Positions 1-6,968 of a stretch of 49,047 bases of DNA are shown one piece after another. The translations under genes and the position numbers were made by a program. Source of the stretch: JAWOJF01 sp046481785 (lineage in GTDB: Bacteria; Bacteroidota; Ignavibacteria; Ignavibacteriales; Ignavibacteriaceae); assembly GCA_046481785.1 (NCBI GenBank), contig JAWOJF010000289.1, positions 1 to 49,047 on the forward strand. Reading direction: 5' to 3'. Under the pieces are notes generated by a model. That model worked only from the letters and a program-made list of their open reading frames with translations. It ran no database searches and was not told the origin of the DNA. Each line of letters opens with the position of its first letter. Positions within the stretch are counted from its first letter, which is position 1.

Positions 1-36
1 ATGTTTATAGATATGGGTAATCTCGATAATTCTCAA

Positions 37-49
37 GTTCCGTAGGAAC
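37..49. repeat. Short palindrome GTTCCGTAGGAAC
   Basis: The 13 bases form two perfect 5 bp arms around GTA. No gene is near. It resembles small palindromes that are often dispersed in intergenic DNA of environmental bacteria, but there is only one copy in this window, so its repeat status is inferred. Confidence 0.4.
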
Positions 50-249
50 GAAACAAATTATTATTTTGGACAGAATAAAATTTAATCTGGCTCTTTAATA
101 TTGTCTTGACTCTAAATCTTTTATTCTGCAGATTAAATTTATCATGAAATTAAAAGGGGTAATGTTATGATCCATTCTTATTCTTTCCGGCTTTTAATTA
201 TTCATTATTCTCATTACCGCTGGAAATGCGTTTTACCGGTACCCTGTGA

Positions 250-343
250 CTTTTTTCTAAACAAATAATGTTTATCCTGCTAAATTTTTCCCTGCCGGCA
301 TACTTGCTTTCCGTTCTCAGACGCCCCAGCGGGGCGTCTCTAC
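250..343. repeat. Dispersed repeat, direct copy 1, ending in a GC-rich palindrome
   Basis: This roughly 94 bp unit matches 655-744 with a few substitutions and small indels. It begins with a T-run followed by CTAAA and TAATGTTTATCCTGCTAAAT, and ends in TTCTCAG plus the palindrome ACGCCCCAGCGGGGCGT followed by CTCTAC. The arms around 320-338 pair almost perfectly. The end motif belongs to a GTAGAGACGCC type of palindrome that is common in intergenic DNA of several phyla (established knowledge). No protein is encoded, so if it is mobile it must act in trans. Confidence 0.75.
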
Positions 344-430
344 ATTTGAAAATCCAGACCTCCCGGTTAAGATGACATTATCAATCAAAAATATTTAGTT
401 ATGTTCTATGCACCCGGCATAGATATTTAT

Positions 431-520
431 CTCTGTGCCTCTGTGTCTTCTCCGTGGAGCTCTGTGTAATAGAAAATAGTTACACAGAGAACACGGAGGT
501 CAGCACAGAGTTCCACAGAG
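431..520. repeat. CTCTGTG-rich inverted repeat
   Basis: Left arm 431-469 reads as repeated CTCTGTG blocks with a TCTCCGTGG core. Right arm 480-520 contains TTACACAGAG, ACACGGAG, CACAGAG and CCACAGAG, roughly the reverse complement. The inner 9 bp TCTGTGTAA / TTACACAGA pairs exactly around a 10 nt loop. The transcript of either strand could fold into a long imperfect hairpin. No gene is present. Confidence 0.7.
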
Positions 521-571
521 ATTATATTTTGGTTTTGTTTAAACAAAAACTTAAACAGAATTGGATTCATC

Positions 572-599
572 GTAGAGACGCCCCGCTGGGGCGTCTGAG
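572..599. repeat. Inverted partial copy of the GC palindrome
   Basis: GTAGAGACGCCCCGCTGGGG followed by CGTCTGAG is the reverse complement of the terminal part of the repeats at 250-343 and 655-744, without the rest of those units. This shows that the palindrome can occur apart from the longer unit. Confidence 0.75.
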
Positions 600-654
600 C
601 ACGATACCCTCAAATTAAATAATCACAAAATTGTATCGCTGGTTATTTGAAATA

Positions 655-744
655 CTTTTTTCTAAAATAATGTTTATCCTGCTAAATTGTTCCTGTCGGT
701 CTCCCAGATTTTCGTTCTCAGACGCCCCAGCGGGGCGTCTCTAC
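655..744. repeat. Dispersed repeat, direct copy 2
   Basis: Second copy of the 250-343 unit in the same orientation, ending in the same GACGCCCCAGCGGGGCGTC palindrome and CTCTAC. The middle part (around 690-712) is the most diverged. Confidence 0.75.
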
Positions 745-901
745 GTTTTATTTGAAATTCAGAAATATTATTTAACCCCTTATATCCGTGTATCACAAAA
801 GTGAATGTGAAAAAGATGTATCTTTTTACGATTTGTAATTTTATTCTCTGAAACATCCTGAATACGTATTTTATTTCAATTTAATCTTTTTAACTGGTCA
901 A

Positions 902-2140
902 ATGAAAAACGAACAAACTGATTCTAAAATTCTTAAAAGTTATTATGTCCCCACCACAGAATTTTATAGCCAGATTATAGATAGCTTACAAGATTATTCA
1001 ATCTTTACCCTGGATAAAGAACTAACAATTAACAGTTGGAGTTCAGGCTCGGCAAAAATATTCGGTTATGAAACAGAAGAAGTTATAGGTAAACATTTTA
1101 ATATAATATTTACAGAAGAGGATTTACATAATGAGATTCCAAAAGTAGAAATAAGCCGGGCATTAAAAGAAGGCAGAGCAGTTGATAACAGATGGCACGT
1201 TTGTAAAGATGGTAGCAAATTTTTTGCCTATGGTTTAGTTTTTCCTCTAACCGCTAAAAATGGAGAACTAATTGGATTTGTCAAAATTCTGCAGGATCTG
1301 ACCGAAAAACGGAAATCAGAAGAAGCTATAAAAAAATATGTACAAGATATGGAAGAACTTAGTACACATAAAGAGAACATACTTTCCATACTCTCACATG
1401 ATTTAAGAGGCCCATTGGGCGGGATTGTCAGAACTGCTGAATATTTGAGATCTGATTTTCATAAAATGGAGCCCGGTGAAATAAAAGAAACGCTCGATCT
1501 TATCTACGAGACATCAAAAGAAGAATTAAATATGCTGGATTACTTAGTGGAATGGGCAAGGATTAAATATGCATCACAGATATTTTCTCCGGCTAAGATT
1601 GAGCTTGTCCCTTATGTAAATAAAGTTTTTGGTACTTTTAAGGAAGATGCAGCCATAAAAAATATAATCCTGCATAATGAAATGAGAGAGAATACGACTG
1701 TTTTTGCGGATGAAAAAATGTTAATATCGATACTTCAAAATATAATTTCCAACGCAATAAAAAATTCGGATAAAGGGGGGAGTATCACAGTTACAGAGGA
1801 AAGCAAAGATAATAAAGTGATTATTCAAATAAAGGATACTGGTATCGGAATATCAAAAAATTTGCAGAAAAAACTTTTTATCCCGCAATTGAACTTATCA
1901 AAAGCGAGGAAGAGTGAAAAAGGAGCGGGTATAGGGTTATTGTTAGTAAAGGGATTTGTAGAAAATAATGGGGGTGAAATATGGGTGGAAAGTGTAGAAG
2001 GTGAAGGCTCATCTTTTTATTTTACATTACCACTAAATAAACCTGCGGAGGAAACAGACAGTACAGTCAATGCCGGACTTAATGAAATGCATCAAAAACC
2101 AAAGAAGGATAGTATAACTGAAGAACATTTCAGAAAATAA
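902..2140 (+). CDS. Orphan PAS-domain sensor histidine kinase
   Basis: Sensor kinase of 412 residues with no signal peptide or membrane segment, so probably cytoplasmic. A PAS domain spans about 25-135 and ends in a DLTEKRK linker. The HisKA helix carries the phospho-acceptor H166 in SHDLRGPL. The HATPase domain shows an N box (N280, N284), a G1 box DTGIGI (312-317) and a G2 box GAGIGL (341-346). The last 30 residues are a charged tail with no receiver domain. No response regulator gene is adjacent, so the output is unknown and may be a regulator encoded elsewhere. It is the only plus-strand gene here and meets the metal ATPase gene with no base between the two stop codons. Family assignment is firm; signal and target are not known. 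Confidence 0.95.
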   Translation: MKNEQTDSKILKSYYVPTTEFYSQIIDSLQDYSIFTLDKELTINSWSSGSAKIFGYETEEVIGKHFNIIFTEEDLHNEIPKVEISRALKEGRAVDNRWHVCKDGSKFFAYGLVFPLTAKNGELIGFVKILQDLTEKRKSEEAIKKYVQDMEELSTHKENILSILSHDLRGPLGGIVRTAEYLRSDFHKMEPGEIKETLDLIYETSKEELNMLDYLVEWARIKYASQIFSPAKIELVPYVNKVFGTFKEDAAIKNIILHNEMRENTTVFADEKMLISILQNIISNAIKNSDKGGSITVTEESKDNKVIIQIKDTGIGISKNLQKKLFIPQLNLSKARKSEKGAGIGLLLVKGFVENNGGEIWVESVEGEGSSFYFTLPLNKPAEETDSTVNAGLNEMHQKPKKDSITEEHFRK

Positions 2141-2149
2141 TTATTTTCT
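2132..2149. repeat. 18 bp perfect palindrome formed by two convergent stop codons
   Basis: AGAAAATAATTATTTTCT is perfectly self-complementary. The left half is the last two codons and stop of the kinase (Arg-Lys-stop), and the right half is the same three codons of the ATPase on the other strand. It could give an AU-rich 3' hairpin to both transcripts, but it lacks the GC stem of a classical terminator. Confidence 0.7.
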
Positions 2150-4333
2150 AAGCATTCTTGTTGAATTAAAAATAGCAATCAGTGCCACCCCCATATCGGC
2201 AAAAACGGCTTCCCACATACTGGCTATTCCTAAACCGCCCAGAGCAATAAAAAAGGTTTTTATTCCCATAGCAAAAATAATATTCTGCCAGACGATTCTC
2301 CTGGTCTTTTTAGCAACAATAATAGCCTCAACCACCTTTGATGGGTTATCTTCCATTATAACCACGTCTGCGGCCTCTACAGCGGCATCTGAGCCTAATC
2401 CGCCCATGGCAATGCCCACATCTGCACGGGCGATAACAGGCGCATCATTTATACCGTCCCCTACAAATGCTACTTTGCCATCCTTTTTTTTCTTATTTGT
2501 CATTCCGAGGGAGTCTGCGACCGAGAAATCTTTACCCTTATACGATGAAAAAGATTTCTCCCTCGAAGACTCGGTCGAAATGACATTTACAGGATAACCT
2601 GCCATTATCTTTTCCAAATACTCCACTTTATCCTGCGGAAGCAATTCTGCGTAATACTTATCAATCCCAAGTTTATCAGCCATAATCCTGGCGGAATACT
2701 CATTATCACCTGTAAGCATTATAATTTCTTCAACACCGTTTTCTTTAAGCTCTTTAATTGTATTTACCGATTCCTCCCTGAGTTCATCCGATATTACTAT
2801 ATAACCGGCGTATTTTTTATCTATCGCCACATGAACCACGGTACCTTCAACAACACAATTTTCATGATAAACATTTTCTGTGTGAAGAAGCCTGTCATTC
2901 CCTGCAATAATCTGTTTACCGTTTATTTCAGCTACTATCCCCTGCCCTGAAATCTCCTTATAATTTTTTACCAGCGCAGGGTCAACACCAGGGTATGCCT
3001 CTAAAATAGATTTAGCAGCAGGATGATTTGAATGTGATTCTGCCATTGCCGCATAATAAAGTATCTCCCTCTCAGGTAACCCATTTAAACTTACTACGCT
3101 GGTAACTTTAAAAACTCCTTTGGTAAGTGTTCCGGTTTTATCAAAAACTACTTTTTTAATTTTAGTTAAGGCATCAAGATAATTTGATCCTTTTACAAGG
3201 ATACCACGCTTGGATGCGCCACCTATTCCACCAAAATATCCGAGAGGAATACTTACTACAAGTGCACAGGGGCATGAGATAACAAGGATTACCAAAGCTC
3301 TGTATATCCACTCCTCGAATGTATGTCCGGATAAAATTAAAGGAGGTACCACTGCAATTGCCAGTGCCGTAAATACTACAACCGGTGTATAATACCTGGC
3401 AAATGTAGTTATGAACTTTTCAGTTTCAGCTTTTTTCTTACCTGCACTTTCTACCAGTTCCAGGATTTTTGAAACAGTTGATTCACTAAAATCATTTATT
3501 ACTTTTACCGTTAACAATCCTGTTTTATTAATCATACCTGAAAGGATAGTATCATTAGTTTTTATACTCCTGGGAACAGATTCACCAGTAAGGGCAAAAG
3601 TATCAACAAAAGAAGATCCCTCAATCACTACTCCGTCAAGCGGGATCTTTTCACCCGCTTTTATTATGATGATATCACCCTTCGCTACATCTTCAGGTTT
3701 TACCTTTTTGATTTTATTATCTTTTTTCAGATTGGCATAATCAGGGCGGATCTCGAGCAGTGCCTTAATTGAGCGGCGTGAATTGTTTACTGCCAATCCC
3801 TGAACAAACTCACCAACATTATAAAACAGCATAACTGCAGCAGCTTCAGGCAGTTCACCAATTATAACTGCACCAAGTGTAGCAATTGTCATCAGGAAAT
3901 TTTCATCAAACACTTTTCCATGAATTATATTTTTAACCGCTTTTGATAAAACACCCCATCCGCTAAGAAGCCAGGCGGAAAGAAAAACAATGTATTCAGC
4001 AATGGAGTAAGGTGTGCCTGCCAGTTCATCTCTGAAAACTATCCCGGTGATTAATAAAACAACTACCAGCAAAATAATAGAGAGTTCTTTTTTAATCTTA
4101 CTTTTATTGCCTGCCTGAGATATATCACCGGCCGTATGTTTTTCAATGTCTCCACCGGGTTCTATTTTTTTTACAATTTTTCTTAGCTCATTAATATTAT
4201 CATAATCAATATTCAGGGTTAATGCAGCAAAATTTAAATTAACCGCTTTTACCCCGGGTAATTTCTCAAGTTCATTCTCAATTCTGCCGGCGCAGGAAGC
4301 ACATGTTATATTTTTTAATTTGTATTTGTTCAT
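2141..4333 (-). CDS. zntA: Zn/Cd/Pb-exporting P1B-type ATPase
   Basis: Heavy-metal translocating ATPase of 730 residues in the inner membrane. The N-terminal HMA domain has the metal-binding CASC (C11, C14). Then come membrane helices, TGES (249-252, actuator), the transport motif SCPC (353-356), the phosphorylated DKTGT (D398), the nucleotide-binding HP (H437-P438) and GDGIND (625-630). The C-terminal helices carry GIK and an ADMG Asp in the positions used by ZntA/CadA, which points to Zn2+/Cd2+/Pb2+ rather than Cu+. Residues about 583-612 are an insertion encoded by a palindromic element and lie in the loop just before GDGIND; the flanking Lys-rich KKKKDGK continues the normal strand. No metal regulator gene is adjacent. 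Metal specificity is inferred from motifs. Confidence 0.95.
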   Translation of the reverse strand: MNKYKLKNITCASCAGRIENELEKLPGVKAVNLNFAALTLNIDYDNINELRKIVKKIEPGGDIEKHTAGDISQAGNKSKIKKELSIILLVVVLLITGIVFRDELAGTPYSIAEYIVFLSAWLLSGWGVLSKAVKNIIHGKVFDENFLMTIATLGAVIIGELPEAAAVMLFYNVGEFVQGLAVNNSRRSIKALLEIRPDYANLKKDNKIKKVKPEDVAKGDIIIIKAGEKIPLDGVVIEGSSFVDTFALTGESVPRSIKTNDTILSGMINKTGLLTVKVINDFSESTVSKILELVESAGKKKAETEKFITTFARYYTPVVVFTALAIAVVPPLILSGHTFEEWIYRALVILVISCPCALVVSIPLGYFGGIGGASKRGILVKGSNYLDALTKIKKVVFDKTGTLTKGVFKVTSVVSLNGLPEREILYYAAMAESHSNHPAAKSILEAYPGVDPALVKNYKEISGQGIVAEINGKQIIAGNDRLLHTENVYHENCVVEGTVVHVAIDKKYAGYIVISDELREESVNTIKELKENGVEEIIMLTGDNEYSARIMADKLGIDKYYAELLPQDKVEYLEKIMAGYPVNVISTESSREKSFSSYKGKDFSVADSLGMTNKKKKDGKVAFVGDGINDAPVIARADVGIAMGGLGSDAAVEAADVVIMEDNPSKVVEAIIVAKKTRRIVWQNIIFAMGIKTFFIALGGLGIASMWEAVFADMGVALIAIFNSTRMLRK
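2499..2585. repeat. 87 bp palindromic element inserted in frame in the ATPase gene
   Basis: The two ends, 2499-2534 and 2550-2585, are imperfect inverted repeats starting TGTCATT and running through CGAGAAATCTT-like inner ends; about 30 of 36 positions pair. The length of 87 bp is a multiple of three, and the reading frame of the ATPase is open through it, adding a Ser/Glu/Lys-rich segment (residues about 583-612) not expected in this family. The arrangement resembles the palindromic elements found inside open genes of Rickettsia, though the sequence is different. Only one copy is in this window. Confidence 0.75.
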
Positions 4334-4488
4334 ATCATACTGATTTTTACAAATATAGGAAGGATAAAGATAATTTGTAATGGAGAAAAAAGGTTAGAGA
4401 TAGTAAGATTAAGTGCTGAATTTAAAATATGATAAAGCACACGGGGAAGTGAAAATCCAAAATTATAAAATCCGAATTCCTAAATGTT

Positions 4489-5217
4489 TTATAGTCTTGC
4501 ATTTAGCTTCCCGTCAATTCTTCTGCCCCCCATAAAACGTTTTGAGTAGTAATCATGATCAAGGGAGGATACAATTACGCCATGTTTGGTACTTGCATGC
4601 GCAAATAAATTATCGCCTATATATATGCCAACATGTCCGGGACGAACTCTCCGGCGCGTATTAAAGAACACAAGATCTCCGAATTCCAGGTCTTCTCTGC
4701 CGGAAATAACTATTCCCATTGTATACTGGTCGCGGGCTGTTCTTAATAAAGGGATATCAAGTGTGTTGTTGAATATGGTTTGTGTAAAAGCAGAGCAGTC
4801 AATTCCATTTTTTGAGTTACCGCCATATTTATATGGAGTATTCAGGTATTTAATAATTTCCATTAAAACTTTTTCCTGGTAGGAACTTTGGTCGGCGGAA
4901 AGATCACCGCTGGTATTACCAGAATTTATCCGGCTCATTACCGAGGAGAGATCAATTACGGGTTCTTCATCAGGAAGGTCATCGGCATCTTCTTCATCTG
5001 AAAAATAATAATCTGATTTAAGAGAATCTGTTGAGTAGGTTTTGGCTTCGGGGGAATCTTCTTCTGAACTGAATCTGACGGGGGATGATTCTTTCTGTTC
5101 AGACTCTTTGTCCTTATTATAACGAACCGATCCTGAAGAAGCTGAGCATCCGGATAACAATAAAAATCCGGAGCAAATAAGTAAAAACAGCAATTTAATA
5201 TAAAAATTTTTCATCAT
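4489..5217 (-). CDS. NlpC/P60 (C40) cell-wall peptidase lipoprotein
   Basis: Secreted lipoprotein of 242 residues. The signal peptide ends in the lipobox LLSGC, with lipidated C24. An acidic, low-complexity linker (about 30-110) leads to a C-terminal NlpC/P60 domain (about 115-240) with catalytic C141 (in GIDCSAF), H195 (in GHVGIYIG) and H207 (in FAHAST). The family cleaves peptide cross-links of peptidoglycan, typically gamma-D-Glu-diaminopimelate bonds, in the periplasm. The start ATG lies two bases after the rpoD stop, so the two genes are almost certainly co-transcribed. A second ATG follows directly; the signal peptide works with either. Exact substrate is not shown by sequence. Confidence 0.93.
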   Translation of the reverse strand: MMKNFYIKLLFLLICSGFLLLSGCSASSGSVRYNKDKESEQKESSPVRFSSEEDSPEAKTYSTDSLKSDYYFSDEEDADDLPDEEPVIDLSSVMSRINSGNTSGDLSADQSSYQEKVLMEIIKYLNTPYKYGGNSKNGIDCSAFTQTIFNNTLDIPLLRTARDQYTMGIVISGREDLEFGDLVFFNTRRRVRPGHVGIYIGDNLFAHASTKHGVIVSSLDHDYYSKRFMGGRRIDGKLNARL

Positions 5218-5219
5218 AA

Positions 5220-6074
5220 TCAGCCTAAATATGCCTTAAGGTTTTTGCTTCTGGAGGCATGTCTAAGCCTTCTGATAGCTTTTTCTTTTATTTGTCTTAC
5301 TCTTTCTCTGGTTAAATTAAATCTTTCACCAATTTCTTCAAGGGTTAAAGAGTGTTCTTTATTAAGCCCAAAATAAAGCTTAATTACTTCGGCTTCCCTT
5401 TCAGTAAGTGTTGATAATGCTCTGTCAATTTCAGCTTTAAGAGATTCGCTCATTAAAATATAATCCGGAGGGGGCTGTTGATCATTTTGGATTACATCAA
5501 GAAGCCTGTTTTCTTCACCCTGTGCGAAGGGTGCATCCATTGAAACATGCCTGCCGGAAATTTTTAGAGTATCGGCAACATCTGACACATCCATATTCAG
5601 TTCCTGTGCAAGCTCAGTTGAGCTGGGTTCTCTTTCAAATTCCTGTTCAAGATTGCTGTATGCTTTACCAATTTTGTTTAATGCGCCGACACGGTTAAGA
5701 GGAAGCCTTACAATCCTTGCCTGTTCGGCCAGAGCTTGAAGAATGGACTGCCTGATCCACCAGACAGCGTATGATATGAATTTAAAACCGCGGGTTTCGT
5801 CAAAACGTTTTGCGGCTTTAATTAAACCAAGATTCCCTTCATTAATTAAATCGCCAAGCGATAACCCCTGATTCTGGTACTGTTTGGCAACACTAACAAC
5901 AAATCTTAGATTTGCCTTGGTTAATGTTTCCAATGCAATCTGATCTCCCTTTTTAATCCTCACTGCCAGTTCAATTTCCTGGTCAGGAGTTATGAGATCA
6001 ACTTTACCAATTTCCTGGAGGTATTTATCGAGAGATTGACTCTCCCGATTTGTGAATTGTTTGGTTATTCTCAC
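5220..6074 (-). CDS. rpoD: Primary sigma-70 factor RpoD (short form)
   Basis: Group 1 sigma factor of 284 residues. It lacks region 1.1, as is usual in Bacteroidota and Chlorobiota. Region 1.2 starts at SLDKYLQEIG (14-23). Region 2 covers about 49-118, with the promoter-melting WWIRQ at 105-109. Region 3 follows to about 205, and region 4 (about 218-271) contains the -35 recognition helix near LTRERVRQIKEKA (254-266). The start is GTG at 6072-6074, preceded by GAGG at suitable spacing. It heads an operon with the downstream peptidase lipoprotein. A palindrome pair (6093-6132) lies in its leader. Confidence 0.95.
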   Translation of the reverse strand: MRITKQFTNRESQSLDKYLQEIGKVDLITPDQEIELAVRIKKGDQIALETLTKANLRFVVSVAKQYQNQGLSLGDLINEGNLGLIKAAKRFDETRGFKFISYAVWWIRQSILQALAEQARIVRLPLNRVGALNKIGKAYSNLEQEFEREPSSTELAQELNMDVSDVADTLKISGRHVSMDAPFAQGEENRLLDVIQNDQQPPPDYILMSESLKAEIDRALSTLTEREAEVIKLYFGLNKEHSLTLEEIGERFNLTRERVRQIKEKAIRRLRHASRSKNLKAYLG

Positions 6075-6092
6075 AAAACTACCCTCGTTTTA

Positions 6093-6132
6093 TCCCATAT
6101 TACGGGAATAGGCCTGCCTGCCGGCAGGTAGG
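6093..6132. repeat. Two adjacent palindromes in the rpoD leader
   Basis: The first, TCCCATATTACGGGA (6093-6107), is a degenerate relative of the TCCCGCATTGCGGGA palindromes in the tRNA-like copies near 43.5 kb. The second, CCTGCCTGCCGGCAGGTAGG (6113-6132), belongs to the CCTGCC..GGCAGG type also seen at 45858-45878 and 47109-47129. Both sit 20-60 bases upstream of the rpoD start. Confidence 0.6.
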
Positions 6133-6208
6133 TTTATTGTATCAACTATACCAACTATTGTGCATCTCCCTAAAATCAAACGGCAAAGGTATTACCACCC
6201 CTATGCAG

Positions 6209-6382
6209 TTATATAAAATATAACTTCACAGAGGCCGGGCTTGCCATATCAACAGCAATAATTGGTTCGCCGTCTTTTTCCAAACCGGAATTAAACGGCT
6301 GGACTAACATTAATTAAAGCTTTTCCAGGGCTCTTCTTTTTTTTGCAGTCCAAATACTACCTATCACTTTTCCAAGGAACAA
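6209..6382 (-). pseudogene. Decayed EutN/CcmL-type microcompartment vertex protein
   Basis: Reading the minus strand from a TTG at 6380-6382 gives FLGKVIGSIWTAKK, then about seven residues, one TAA (6314-6316), then in the same frame LMLVQPFNSGL and EKDGEPIIAVDMA before similarity ends and the frame stops at 6209. This follows the start of the EutN/CcmL family (FLGKVIGTxxxTxK...LLxVQP...GEPxxAVD) and of the intact gene just upstream at 6542-6835. The stop codon and the missing second half, with its VGAGEGE and GSAAR segments, argue for a pseudogene rather than a short gene. Translation was done by eye and could miss a frameshift. Confidence 0.6.
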
Positions 6383-6541
6383 TTTTTATTCCTTCCTATC
6401 CCGTATCCAATTACAGGAATACCGGGTTATCCAGAAAATCAATGAAAATACTGTCCGCCAATATTTTAATAAAGCCTCCGGAAGTGATATATTCAGCTAC
6501 AAAAATATAGGAATCTTCTCTTAAAAAAAAGAGGTATAACT

Positions 6542-6835
6542 TCAGCCCTCCTGCTTAAGCAGCAGCTTTTCAGCTACATTAAGATCATCAACAATAGCCA
6601 TCACAACTGCATCAACAGGTTTATTTTTTGTTATTTCAGTTTGTCTTGCCGCACTGCCTGTTACAACCAGAACTATTTCTCCTTCTCCCGCTCCCACACT
6701 ATCAACCGCAATTAAAAAATCGCTTTTCTCTTTTAATTCGAGATCAAGTTCCCTTACTATCAGCATTTTTGAACCAACAAGATTTTCATCTTTTTTGGTT
6801 GACCAGATTGTCCCGATTACTTTTCCCAGTATCAA
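6542..6835 (-). CDS. EutN/CcmL-family microcompartment vertex protein
   Basis: Small protein of 97 residues that matches the whole length of the pentameric vertex (BMC-P, EutN/CcmL) family: MILGKVIGTIW at the N-terminus, then LIVREL, FLIAVDSVGAGEGE, VVTGSAAR and DAVVMAIVD. Family members cap the corners of bacterial microcompartment shells. No hexameric shell protein is encoded in the window, so any others must lie elsewhere. It is downstream of deoB on the same strand with 133 bases between, and a decayed paralogue follows it. The link to nucleoside or deoxyribose breakdown is inferred from that context. ATG start with conserved N-terminus. Confidence 0.9.
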   Translation of the reverse strand: MILGKVIGTIWSTKKDENLVGSKMLIVRELDLELKEKSDFLIAVDSVGAGEGEIVLVVTGSAARQTEITKNKPVDAVVMAIVDDLNVAEKLLLKQEG

Positions 6836-6968
6836 TTTTTCCTCAATTTAAGAGTACTTAGTTTCAAACTGCTACTAATATAAAATGATATGAAGTCAAA
6901 AGTCAAAGGTTAAAAGTTAAAAAATGAATTTATTTTTTAAAGCCGGTGTTTATTGAATTTATTCCGAC

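Larger units (their letters stand above)
1..901. other. Non-coding, repeat-rich region
   Basis: No convincing coding region was found on either strand. The 60-codon frame at 674-856 on the minus strand runs through a repeat and is not credible. The stretch holds two direct copies of a roughly 90 bp unit, an extra inverted copy of that unit's palindromic end, and a CTCTGTG-rich inverted repeat, listed separately. The last bases, about 860-901, are AT-rich and probably include the leader of the histidine kinase gene. Confidence 0.7.
6075..6541. other. Intergenic region between rpoD and the vertex-protein gene
   Basis: This 467 bp stretch holds the rpoD leader palindromes and the decayed vertex-protein gene. 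The remaining part, about 6383-6541, has no coding potential that could be recognised; it ends in a purine-rich run (AAAAAAAAGAGG) next to the stop of the intact vertex gene. No terminator with a clear U-run was seen. Confidence 0.5.

Noticed and set aside
71..140. CAGAATAAAATTTAATCTG and its rearranged inverted copy near 121-140 as a mobile element end
   Set aside because: Arms are short, AT-rich and not in a consistent order; no second copy was seen.
674..856. 60-codon minus-strand frame in the first non-coding region
   Set aside because: It runs through the GC palindrome repeat, has no ribosome-binding site of note and no recognisable protein features.
2406..2597. Plus-strand frame opposite the P-type ATPase
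   Set aside because: It is the antisense shadow of a well-supported gene and includes the palindromic element, which is open in more than one frame.
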